Origin: Caenorhabditis remanei
Lineage: Eukaryota > Nematoda > Chromadorea > Rhabditida > Rhabditidae
Reading direction: 5' to 3'
DNA length: 64,000 nucleotides
Assembly: GCF_010183535.1 (NCBI RefSeq)
Contig: NC_071333.1
Coordinates: 11,034,587 to 11,098,586 of the forward strand
A model generated the notes under the pieces. That model was given only the letters and a program-made list of their open reading frames with translations. It was not told where the DNA came from and did no database searches. The position numbers and the translations under genes are program-made. Positions 39,347 to 50,228 of the stretch are shown here, piece by piece; position 1 is the first letter of the stretch, and each line of letters begins with the position of its first letter.

Positions 39347-40171
39347 TCAGATGGTAACGGAGTACTCCGGTGGTGGAGCAGCAAGAAGTGGTTGGGTTTC
39401 ATCACAGTAGGCTCGGTACTTTCTTGCAAATCTCCAAGTAAGGGCACTCCACTTGGCTGTCATGAAGAACCAAACAGCAGCAATCCAGAGATTTGCTCCC
39501 ATGAGTCCAGCTTTGTCGATAGTTTGATGTTCAATTCCAGCAACCACCAAGCAGTAGATCATAGCGATGAACGACAAGAACGATACGGTGGCACCTGGAA
39601 GTTCATCAATTATAGTTTTTGGATCTTGTTTATGTCAAAGACTCTCAAACGCGGTTGCTAATGTCCGGCGGAAGTGTTTTCAATAAAATCAGAACGGATG
39701 TCTGACCTATTGGTAACTTTCAATTCTAAGTAAAATGTCATTTTTTATTGTTCGAAAAGAAAGAAATTGTCGTCAGTTCAAGAAAAAAATAAACTTACCA
39801 ACTGCAGCGATACATCTCAACTTTGTCGATGACCATCCACTCATTTGAGTTTTCTTATACGCCATATGAAGATGAAGAACCAGAGTAGCGAAACCACTTG
39901 ACACAAAACACATGGTTACAGCAATCCAATTTTGATACTGGATAGCGAAGACGGTTCCAGCCATAACTCCAGCGGACACTCCAAGCCATGCAATCCAGAT
40001 TTGAACTTTCAGACTGTGGAACCATGTGCAACAGGATTCTGAACAAATATTATGAATTTTTGATTTTTGATAGATGTTCTCACGTCTTGGTTGTTCCTCA
40101 TCCATTGTGATAATTTCAGCTTTGCCTTTTGAAGAGACTAAACTGTGATCACTGCTGTAGATTTGATGCAT
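39347..40171 (-). CDS. hrg-1: HRG-1 haem transporter
   Basis: Three exons on the minus strand: 40171-40084, 40038-39799 and 39594-39347. They are in phase and encode 191 residues, close to the roughly 194 of C. elegans HRG-1 as I recall it. Four hydrophobic segments are visible. Family landmarks are the histidines after the second segment (LVLHLHMAYKK) and the C-terminal FARKY motif followed by a QPLL-type sorting signal. In C. elegans HRG-1 moves haem out of endolysosomal compartments of intestinal cells, which matters because nematodes cannot make haem. A TTTTTCAG acceptor ends three bases before the ATG, as expected for a trans-spliced message. Two GATA sites lie upstream. The gene converges on tektin. 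Confidence 0.97.
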
Positions 40172-40280
40172 GCACTGAAAAATAACATGAAATTAGGAAG
40201 TAAGCACAAAAATTACCGAATGTGGTACGAGATAAGACCCAAACTACACTTCTGTCCCATATTTATATGTTTTCAGACTG

Positions 40281-40286
40281 TTATCA
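40281..40286 (-). promoter_or_regulatory. GATA site proximal to hrg-1
   Basis: TGATAA on the minus strand, 110-115 bp upstream of the hrg-1 start codon. TGATAA is the core bound by the intestinal GATA factor ELT-2 in Caenorhabditis, which is known to cooperate in haem-dependent control of hrg-1. Binding here is inferred from the motif only. Confidence 0.55.
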
Positions 40287-40333
40287 TTCGAAAATCATTG
40301 TTGCACCATATGGCTTCACTTCCCACTATCAAC

Positions 40334-40339
40334 TTATCA
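40334..40339 (-). promoter_or_regulatory. GATA site distal to hrg-1
   Basis: A second TGATAA in the same orientation, 163-168 bp upstream of the hrg-1 start and 53 bp from the first. A heme-responsive element of 23 bp was described in the C. elegans promoter near GATA sites; the interval between these two sites is the natural place to look for its counterpart. Confidence 0.55.
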
Positions 40340-42089
40340 CTTTCCCATTGTTTTCACCCCTTTGTTTTAGGGCACACAGGGGAGGAGTCATAAATGTCGT
40401 TTCAGGAAATTTTGTGTTGCCTGCGTGACAAGTTGAAATGACGATGACATGATAAAGAATGTATGTGTGTCTACTTTTTGTAGTTCAATTATGAAACTTT
40501 TTGTGCGCAAGTACAGAAGTAAACTGGTTTAGAAGAAAACTGCAAGGGGTTTGTTTTATCATAGTTGCCAAACCAGGAACTATAAACATTTATAAGGAAC
40601 GATCGACTGGAAGAAACAACGTTTTTTTAAAATAACAACGTTTATAGAATCATCATAAACGCAAGAGCCGAGAAAATCCCAATTAATTAGACTCAAAAGC
40701 TCCGTAAAACTCATAAAAATGAGAAAATCCCAAATCTTACCTCACAATCAGCACGTCAAACGCTTTTCTTGGATTTGCGAATGTCAAAAAAATCAATAAG
40801 GAGTACTCCCTCTTTCCGATGATGGAAAAGACAGATGGATGCGAGAGGGGCCACTAGCAGAAGGTGACCTTTTATCGTTTGCAGAAGAGTAAAGAGACTA
40901 GTTGGAGAGTGCCAGAGAAACGATACACACAGTACATGTGTTCGGGAAGAGAGGTGTCGCCGCGCAAGATTTTTGTCACTTACAAATGAGCATACATATC
41001 TATGAAGTACACACTCTTTACACTTTCCCAAAATCTATCCTTTTTCCTTCTCGATTTGGAGAGACATGATGTTAGATCTACAGTACCAAAGGTATTTTTC
41101 GGATTGTCGGGTGATGGATAAGATTCACGTGAACGATTTCTCCCAAAATTTCAATCTCTTTGTCGGTGCACAGATTCCCATGCATCTCTTTCGTTTTGGA
41201 AGCCAGCCGGATGCGCCATGTACTTTGTCTTTTCTGTGAAAAGTTTGGGGATGTGCTGGTTGAGAAAAGAGATCATGCGATAGTTATGATGGTTTGATAG
41301 AGAAGTAAGAAACCAAATATCTTTTAACATAAACTGTTTTCTTTTGGCCGAAAAAAAGGGAAAAAGGTGTGACTGATTTCCCGACAATACGGCGAGGGCA
41401 AGGATTGGCGATATGAAGATAGAACGGTTATATCACTTTCACCCAATCTATCGTCTATCATCATACTTTTAATGAACAACCGGGTCGTTATTATTTCGAA
41501 CTTTTGGTAACTTCCTATTACTATTTGTGGTTTGTTTTGAACCACAAAATGCATGTTACACTTTTCCATTGTTAGGATCCTTCGTTTGAACCAAACTGTT
41601 TCTGATTCTTTAAATGCTTTTCACCTCATATTAATCATTTATTAATGATTAGCGGTTCATGATGGATGTTCTGGATTTGCAGAGTTTACCGATATTTTTA
41701 TCGCACCATAAATGGTTTCCTCTCTCGGCGGTTTTTGGCAAAAAAACTTTCGATTGAAACAACACTGTTGCCATTTTCGCAAAAAAAAACATACCTCTAT
41801 GCATCCATCAAATCAATACCTCATTTTTCGACACTTGACGAAAAAGACAATCTATGCACGTGGGCGCCCTCTTCTTTTCTGGCACTGTTTTGCTTTTATG
41901 ACCCGCCCCTTGGCCGTTGGCATTCGTTCGGTTCTTTCGGTCTGTTCGGACATAGACTCGACCGGCCGAGCTCTCTTCTTCTCTTCTTTTATCTTCTGTT
42001 TTCTTCCGTACTTTTCCTTCATTCTTCGCTTTAAGTAACTTCATATGTATCTTATGGTCTCCAAATATGTGTTATAGGTGTATACTACA
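40340..42089. other. Divergent intergenic region between hrg-1 and the next gene
   Basis: Upstream DNA of hrg-1 (minus) and of the gene starting at 42090 (plus). No supported exon. The plus strand becomes T/C-rich from about 41.7 kb. A TTATAG acceptor ends at 42077, twelve bases before the downstream start codon. Confidence 0.5.
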
Positions 42090-43162
42090 ATGGATCTGTC
42101 GGGATTACTTCCGGCAGAGAATCCAACAGATGAGAAGAAGAAGAAGGTGGACCCGGCTCAATCACCGAACACTACCTCAGATGTTACGTCGTCAAATATT
42201 CTGAAAGATAACAGTGGAGCAATTATCAAATGCGCCGAAGAATCTCAAATGCCAGTTAAAAGAAAGGACACCCCGTATGTTGGAAGAAAGTTTGAATGGA
42301 GAAATGTCGATATGGGATCTTCTGCAGTGATCCCTCTGAGCACGAACCGTTCTGGAGCTGTTCGCCGTACCAGCTATTATTCAATCTTCACTGATTTTGA
42401 AACTTGGGGAGCTGATCAACCATGCAGCTCCGTGCAAGCTGAAGCTCGTCTGAAAGACTATCAAAAGAGAGAAAGTTTGTTTTCCCGCACATATGGCAGT
42501 CAATGCGACACTGGGTATGGATCAACAAGTCCAGGTCTCTTCATTCAAATGCCATGCTTGTCGACTGTGAAAGTTACCGAGAAGAAACATGGAAACAATG
42601 TTGAGGAGGAGCCGAAACAAATCGAACTGAAGAAAATAGAAGCAAAGAATTTGGAACCAAAAGAGGCGCTCCCAGAAAACGGTCAGCTAAACTTTTGGAT
42701 TTCAACACCTGTCGTTCAAAAGGTAGTTAAACCAAATAGATTTGTGGTGAAAAAGGTTGTACTCAATATTCAGAATGCTGACGGCACTGCTTCTGATAAC
42801 GAATCTACACAAGTTCACACGGGAGCAAAAGAGAAATCAAACAAAGGTATCAAAGTCAAGGTGCTGAGACCGGAGAATCAACCAGCAACAGCACCGGATA
42901 ATTTTGCTGGAACCCAGTACGGAGATATGGTAGACCGTCTAGCTACACTTGGCACTGCAGGAACTCTTGCAGAGTATAACAGTACGTTTTTAAATTCGAA
43001 ATTTGAAAAGATGGTGGAGTAAGTAGGGATCTCGCTCGGTAGTTCCAATTCCTGCACGTGAAAAATAGCATTATTCTTGAATCTTCTCATAATCTCTCAT
43101 TTCATCAAACTCTAGCGCCTTTCGCTCTACAACGCCAGCTAGAAAAACAAGCGTTGACCTAA
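42090..43162 (+). CDS. Unrecognised charged, probably disordered protein
   Basis: Two exons: 42090-42981 and 43116-43162, about 312 residues. The first exon alone could read to a stop at 43020. However, a GTACGT donor at 42982 joined to an acceptor at 43115 gives an in-phase, protein-like ending (AEYNTPFALQRQLEKQALT), which I prefer. The N-terminal third is rich in K, S and T. The block from FEWRNVDMGSS to FTDFETWGAD looks the most conserved-like. A lysine/glutamate-rich middle (EEEPKQIELKKIEAKN) suggests a coiled coil. There is no signal peptide, membrane segment or domain I recognise. The start is the first ATG after the acceptor at 42077. It lies where an uncharacterised R02E12-type gene would be expected. 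Function unknown. Confidence 0.75.
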
Positions 43163-46100
43163 TTGAAAACTATTAGAATTTATTGCATTGTTAGTGTTTA
43201 CCGCACTCATCGTGACTGTCCCGGTGCACATGTCGTTACGTATCATTCCGTGTCTCTTTTCCATCTGTGTACAACCAGTTACTGGTGCCAGCATTGAGAG
43301 GGCACAATCTCATTAAACGAGCGCCATAGATGTTTTCCGAAAAGTTGAAGAGGGAGTGAGTTGAAACAAAAATTTATATTATTAGGGGACCAAATCATCA
43401 GTTTAAAGATATTTCTATTCAAGCATTGTATTCTGTTAGAAGTCACGTGATCTGAAGATTGAGATAAGAAGATACGGAGTGTATCGATACAGTAATCTTT
43501 TACTGTTACCGGGGAAAGATGATGTAACATATGAAACTGTTCAATGATTGAATGGGAGGAACTTGTTACTCAGACAGATGAAATATACAAATTAGACAAG
43601 TGGAAATATGCTCCAAATGCCTGAAATGCTTAATCTTTCCCAAAGCCTGCTACTAAGGCAACGTTTGCTAATAAAAACTCATATTTCATACGAAATAAGC
43701 TCAGACGTCAAAAATGATTATTTCTCAAAAACTTAGTTGAAAAGTAGCAAGCTAAAAAAGCTCACTTTTCGTATCAACTAGTACTGACAGATGTTATCAG
43801 TCGCTCATCTCCTTCTTTGAGATAATTTTATCAATGGTTGAACGTACATATAGGACGATAAGATACATTCGCAACCTACAAGATCAGTCTCTCGCTCATT
43901 CACATCTCGCGGTAGTTTTTTGTTTTTAACTTTCTGATTCAATTTTTGAGAAGTTTCAATGCTCGCCCCCGCATTTTGAATTACAACGTGTTCACAATAT
44001 TTTATGTGTGAATAACATATGTGCATACTAACATAACGTATTTTTTGCACAATTTTTTTTGATATAAAGGTGATCATTTTACAAAGCTGTGCCAGTCAAA
44101 ATAGATGATTTGAGGTTAGTCCGCTATTTCATTCTTTCCATTTTTTAAAAGATATATCATCATAGTTGTTTGTTCTTTGACTGGTGAACGAATTGCAATC
44201 AAAGACTGCTGATGAAGATGTCTTCCTTTCACTCATCGATTTCACATGCAATTTGTCCCTTCTTGTGTGTGTTGTGTTTTTGGAAACACTGATTTTCGGC
44301 AGAAAAAAAACCAAAAAATGGTAGTAACAAGAAAGAGAAGATTTTTGCTGATTTTTTTTGCTGGTGTTGAGATGATTTTTTGAACAGAGCGAAGGTTCTC
44401 ACGTTTTTGACTTGGTCATAATACGTCACTGTTCTCGAAGTTTTTGACAAAAGATACAGGACAAAGGAGGCAAAAGAAGGGATTTGAATATCAATGATAT
44501 TAAGGATTGGAGGGATAAAAAAATGGGAAGCTTTTTCAAAAGGTAATCTGCAATAGCTGTTCAAAAATCGTGATAAATACTTTTAGACATCAAAATTATG
44601 AATTTAAAAAAAAACTTTTTTTTTGCACCCAAGAATTCATTTTAGGATTTTTGCGTAAGAACAAAACTTTTTAATCATAATTTTTGAAATCGGAAATTTT
44701 CAACTATGTTTCAAAAGACTCACCGGCGCAGAAAAAACTGAAGTAGGCTTTTACGCAGTTCTCAATGAAGTCGCCGGTCTGCAATATTATCCAATGATCC
44801 ACCGGGGACAGATAGTGAAAAGAACGGCGCTATCGAGGTCATACGATTAAAAGCGAAAATCGTAAACAATTCGAACCACAACAATCGTCATCGATGGAGA
44901 AAACCGGAGAAAGGACTTGAAAAAATGCAAGCGTGCTCTACCGGTGTCCCTTCTGCGCTCAGTTTTTTTCTTCCAAGATATCCGTAGTTCAAATAGAATG
45001 TCGCCATTTCTCACTCATTCGGTCACGCTTCGACCTCGGCCCTCTCTCGTTGCGCGCTACAACTTGTCTCTTTTCTCTCCGCGTTCCATTTGCTTTTTCT
45101 TTTTTCTATTTCCCTGAGAATGCAGCAGCAGCAGTAGCAAAGATAACGAGAGGCCAGAGTCTCTTTTTTTTTCCTTCCTCTTTTCCTTGTTCATGTTTAC
45201 TTTCATTGTCATTCAAATTGCACTCCCAACTTTTATCTTTTGTACTCTGTGATATCATTCCCAATTGAGATCTAGATTTAGGTTTTATTCCGTTGAACCA
45301 AAACACAATCCGATGTGACGAACACATGTGAACTGTGAAAAAGTTGTCCTCAATGCTCGAAATGAGAATAAAACCAGCTGACAAATGTTTGCGGCGCCAG
45401 GCATAGTTGTTCAAACACACACAATGTCCGCATCATATGATGTGGCATCATCAGTTGAAAAGTTTGAAGAATTGTGATCTTTCAATCGTAATTTTCAGTC
45501 AAAAACAGATATTATTGTCCCTTATTTAGTTGGCGTGTGAAATTTTACGTACGCTGGACGGTCAAAATTCTTCTTTGTTTTTTTAAAAACAATTTTCTCT
45601 TTTTTTTTGCTTTTCAACAAAAAACTCACCAAAAATGGCGATAACGTCATTGTAAACGTTACTAAGCAAACTCGTATTTCTTTTTTATGTTTTCGTACAC
45701 ACCAAACAACTTTCGAAATATTGTAATATACACGTTTGAAAGTTTCCATTTGATTCCGATTTCTCATTTCCAATATCTTTGTTTTGTCTCACCGCAGTTT
45801 ACAATAGCTACCGGAAATCTTGATTGAATTCGTGATGAGATTTATTAGAGTGGGCTGGTTTGGTTAGAGTAAACATTAATTCTTTTCTGCGACCTCTTCC
45901 AGAGAAAAAAGAAAAGGCACCGCTCTTCTTCCTTTTCATTTCATTTAATTCCTCTTCTCAATTTCTTTTTCTTTCTTCTCTTCTATTTTCACCCACGACG
46001 TCGTTGGCCTCTACGTCAAAAAATGACAAAGAACAGGATGATATCATATGTTTTTTGTATAGGTCTCCTATCTAGTTTACGATTTCGTTATATTACTCGA

Positions 46101-47791
46101 GTCATTGAGTGCTACTACAACATTGGTAAGATCAAAATTGTCAGCAACTAAAGAAATTTGAGAGCATTCAGAACACTCTCTTCTATCTCTCCATTCTTTT
46201 TTTTTCCATTGGCTTCTTTTTGTTGCTGTTCCGATAAATCCCGGATTTAATATTTCATGTTATACATGCAGAGTGATTTTCAATTTTCCTGCTTTTATGT
46301 TGAAAAATGGAAAATCCTCGAATGTCCTGTGTTTTCCATTCACGTCAAACTCCCCTTCATATTTTGCATTGCCATGAGTCGTGGCGCTTCGCAACACAAC
46401 AAAACTTTTGCAATGAAAAGAGAAAGTTCTGACGCTGTTCCGTTTTTTTTTCGACAGAGTTGTCCCTTGCTCAAACCTTTTTTCGGAAGTGGTCGGAGAA
46501 AAGGAAGTGGTTCCAAGCGGCCCTCCTACACAACGAAAAGAGTTGGCTCTCAGCCTTCCTTTTCTTTTTCTACTTTTCTATGAGCGTTCTCCCCCATTTC
46601 TCCATTTTTTCTCAGCTGCGTTGCTGCGTTTCATTTTTTGTTTCAAGCCTTGTTTGACGGCTCATTAGTCACCTTCAACCAGCAAAGCCCCCACGCGTTT
46701 GCCTATTCTCTATCTCGTTTTTTTTTGAAAACGTCCACTTCTTCGCATGTTTCTCTTGAACGCTCGGCTTTGAATATGCACAAAGGCTACATTTGGTTCA
46801 AGTTACACTTTCCCGATGTTTATGAATAGAAAACGTCAGCTCTTCCATAGAATTGGACCTGCTAGCGTTGACTTCAGTTTGTTTGGCAAGTTTATATAGT
46901 TGACGAGAACTGACGTCGACCGCAACACTTGATAAGGCAATTTCTATTTCAAACTATTGAAAAAAGGTCACGTAGTGTTAACGAGTGTTGCATAGATAGA
47001 AACAAGATGAGACTGTCTGTGACCAGATATTTCTTCTGTCCAAAAAATAAGCATCATGGCGTTTAGGACTTTACATTTTTAATGAAAGTTGCAAAACTTG
47101 TGAAATCCAATGAAAATTGGATATATTTCGTTCTTGAAAAACGTAGTTATTTTTCCATGAGTCAACATGTCAATATTTGATTAAAAAACTGCTTGCATAT
47201 TTCAAATGATCTGACTCATGAAGGTGAATATTGTTTTCTTATATTTTTTTCGAAATATCATTCAAAAACTACAGTATGTGTTTTGCTCTGTCATGTATTA
47301 TTTATGCTCTGCTTGAGCTCTAGGCCAGAATACTTTTTTCTGCATCCGGTGACATCGGCAAATGTATTGAAAATCGGAAAAAGCAAAGATTGAAAACATG
47401 TAGTATCATACGGCATGGGTGCTCTCTCTTCCTTTCACTTACTATTTTTCTCCGTCTCAACCTATAATGTTTCATGAGGGTAGAGCGGGGACTCCAACAA
47501 AACGTTTATCACTGATAACATTATGTCTTTTCACAAAGACTACTATTTCAGCCTTCTTTGTTCTCGTCCTCTCACTTCCCATGTTCTTCTCGTTTTGTCC
47601 ACACTCACAATCTTCTCCGTTTCCCTTTCTATCAACCATTTTTTTCTAATTTCTAACTGTTTTTGGGGCGTGTACCTCGTGATTTCTCAAATTAAAAAAA
47701 CCAGAATTGGTCAACTATAAAAGAACCGCTTTCAGGAAACCCAAAGAAGTTCTTGAAACGGTTTAAGTCGGATCCGTGGCATCAGAAGGTC
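43163..47791. other. Long non-coding stretch upstream of mop-25.1
   Basis: No exon I can support. The plus strand is T/C-rich from about 44.9 to 47.7 kb, as in a large intron or outron. A TTTCAG acceptor ends at 47735. The 56 bases after it are open in frame with the MO25 start, so an upstream coding exon within this stretch remains possible. Confidence 0.45.
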
Positions 47792-49476
47792 ATGCCTCTC
47801 TTATTTGGCAAAAGTCACAAATCACCAGCTGATGTTGTCAAATCTCTCCGAGAAGTGCTCATCATCTTGGACAAGATGCAGCCACCAAGAATTGACAAAG
47901 ATGTAAGTATGGCTCAAGATATATATATGGAAATCAAAAACGTAATAATATTTGAGAACTCTGAGAAAATAATTTTTCTGAAAAATAATTATACCTAGAA
48001 AGTAGTGTTGTGACTTGTGGCGCTGAACATCTACGATGTTTGAATTCTAGTTTGAAACCTACGAAACTTCATTTTTAGGGCAATCTTCAAACTGACAAGA
48101 AGTACGACAAAGCGCTTGACGAGGTCAGTAAAAACGTTGCGATGATCAAGTCGTTCATTTACGGAAATGACACCACTGAACCAAGCAGTGAGCACGTCGT
48201 CCAAGTTGCTCAACTTGCTCAGGAGGTGTACAATGCAAACATTCTGCCAATGTTGGTAAAAATGCTTCCAAAGTTTGAGTTTGAGTGCAAAAAAGATGTC
48301 GGGCAAATCTTCAACAATCTTCTCCGTCGTCAAATTGGAACTCGCTCCCCTACTGTTGAGTATTTGGGAGCTCGTCCAGAAATTCTCATTCAACTTGTTC
48401 AAGGGTACGTTTCTTGCGTCACACTACTTGTTTCTAAATCTCTCACGCATATCGAAATTTCAGATACTCTGTTCCGGATATTGCACTGACGTGTGGACTT
48501 ATGCTTCGTGAAAGTATTCGTCACGACCATCTTGCAAAAATCATTCTCACATCGGATGTGTTTTATACTTTCTTCTTATATGTCCAGAGTGAGGTCAGTA
48601 ATAGAAGAGATGTGGAATGTGACATCATTCTTTATACATATAATCTGATTTGCAGGTATTCGACATTGCATCCGACGCATTCTCAACGTTCAAAGAACTG
48701 ACGACTAGACATAAGGCAATTAGTGCGGAATTCTTGGATGCCAACTATGACCATTTTTTCTGTAAGCTAATAATCACACCCACGCATTTTGAAAACGGTC
48801 TTTGATTGCAGCTCAATATCAAAATCTCTTGAACTCCAGTAATTATGTTACCCGCCGTCAGTCGTTGAAATTGTTAGGAGAACTGCTTCTCGACAGACAC
48901 AACTTCAATATTATGACAAAATACATCTCGAACCCGGATAACTTGAAATTGATGATGGAGCTGTTAAGAGATAAGAGTAGAAATATTCAATATGAAGCAT
49001 TCCATGTCTTCAAAGTTTTCGTAGCCAATCCAAACAAGCCAAAGCCAATTTCCGACATTCTCAACCGTAATCGTGAAAAATTGGTGAGTAACGTTTAGTC
49101 GTTTTACTAATTAGTTTTCCCCTGAAACCCCATATTGGCAGTCATAGAAACGAAACGATAAAAGTAATTAGAACCAAAAGAATTCCATTGTGTCACATGA
49201 AACACAAACAAGAAAGAAACTTTAATGGGAATTTTGCAGGTCGAGTTTCTAGGAGAATTTCACAACGACCGTACTGATGATGAACAGTTTAATGATGAGA
49301 AGGCGTATCTAATCAAGCAAATTCAAGAGATGAGATCATCGCCAAAGGAACCAAAAAAGCAAAAACCAAAGGAAGAGGAACACGCAGGACCTCATTTGGA
49401 AGTGACCACACCGGAGGGGCCATCTGCTTCAGTTCCAGCATCTTCTGATGTACCATCGACTTCCAAGGCACAATAG
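47792..49476 (+). CDS. mop-25.1: MO25/CAB39-family scaffold protein
   Basis: Six exons: 47792-47902, 48079-48404, 48464-48593, 48656-48761, 48812-49083 and 49240-49476. They encode 393 residues. The start [17 protein letters not shown] matches the canonical MO25 N terminus. Other family blocks are [51 protein letters not shown] and [19 protein letters not shown]25 is an armadillo-like scaffold that activates STRAD-LKB1 and GCK-III kinases; in C. elegans it acts in asymmetric division, polarity and excretory canal growth. The protein is about 50 residues longer than human MO25-alpha (341 aa). It ends in a charged tail then a S/P/T-rich tail. The orthologue is from memory R02E12.2; assignment among the three mop-25 paralogues rests on synteny. 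Confidence 0.9.
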
Positions 49477-50228
49477 ATTAAATGTATTTCCAAAAGTCAC
49501 AAGTAACTGTATCACTCACAAACCGTCTAGCGGTTATAATCATGATTATTATATAATCACCAATAAGCACCTATTTAGAACTTGATAAGTTTCTTTTCTC
49601 AAGTATATTGATCCCCATTGGTAATCTTTTGGTCTTTCGATTTTAATCCGATATTAAATTGTCAAAAAGGCTATCTATTGCGAAGGGGTTCAATGTACTT
49701 TATGATTTTGTGATTATTTTGTCCGATGATTTCCATTTCTGTACCGTCAACCATGTTCTATTAACTTCCGTTTTCATTCACAACCCTACCATTTTTTTCT
49801 CGGTTTTTACCGAAACCCCGAGTAGTACTTCTAGAGCTGGTAATTTCTAAATCAAGTCTCAAAGACATTGATTCAGATATATTTTATTTGCAATTTTTCT
49901 CTTATTTTGATATTCCCGATTTTTAAAATGTTGTAGACTTCACAAGTTTTGTTATCGGCATATCAGCTTGCTCACTGAAATATGGTTCCATATTACATCT
50001 GATTCAATTTCTCCAATTCTATTGTATTCTGAATATAATTTCTACGTTTAGCAACCCGACTCCCCCTATCGCTATGAATGTGCATTTCCAAATTCCCTCC
50101 TGCCTTTTCTCTGAATGTTTTCATTTTTCCTTCCATTAGAATTTTTTCTGTTTCACAATGTCCAACAGTCTTGATCGAATAAATGTTGAGTGGGAAAAAC
50201 AAACACTACAGATTTAGAGTACTGATCA
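49477..50228. other. Spacer between mop-25.1 and the acr-10-like gene
   Basis: AT-rich sequence with the 3' flank of the MO25 gene and the 5' flank of the receptor gene. No exon or RNA gene is seen. An acceptor-like sequence (acagatttag) lies just before the receptor start, which may be a trans-splice site. Confidence 0.5.

Noticed and set aside
41666..42034. Open frames just upstream of the orphan gene
   Set aside because: Overlapping T/C-rich frames without domain content; better explained as promoter or outron sequence.
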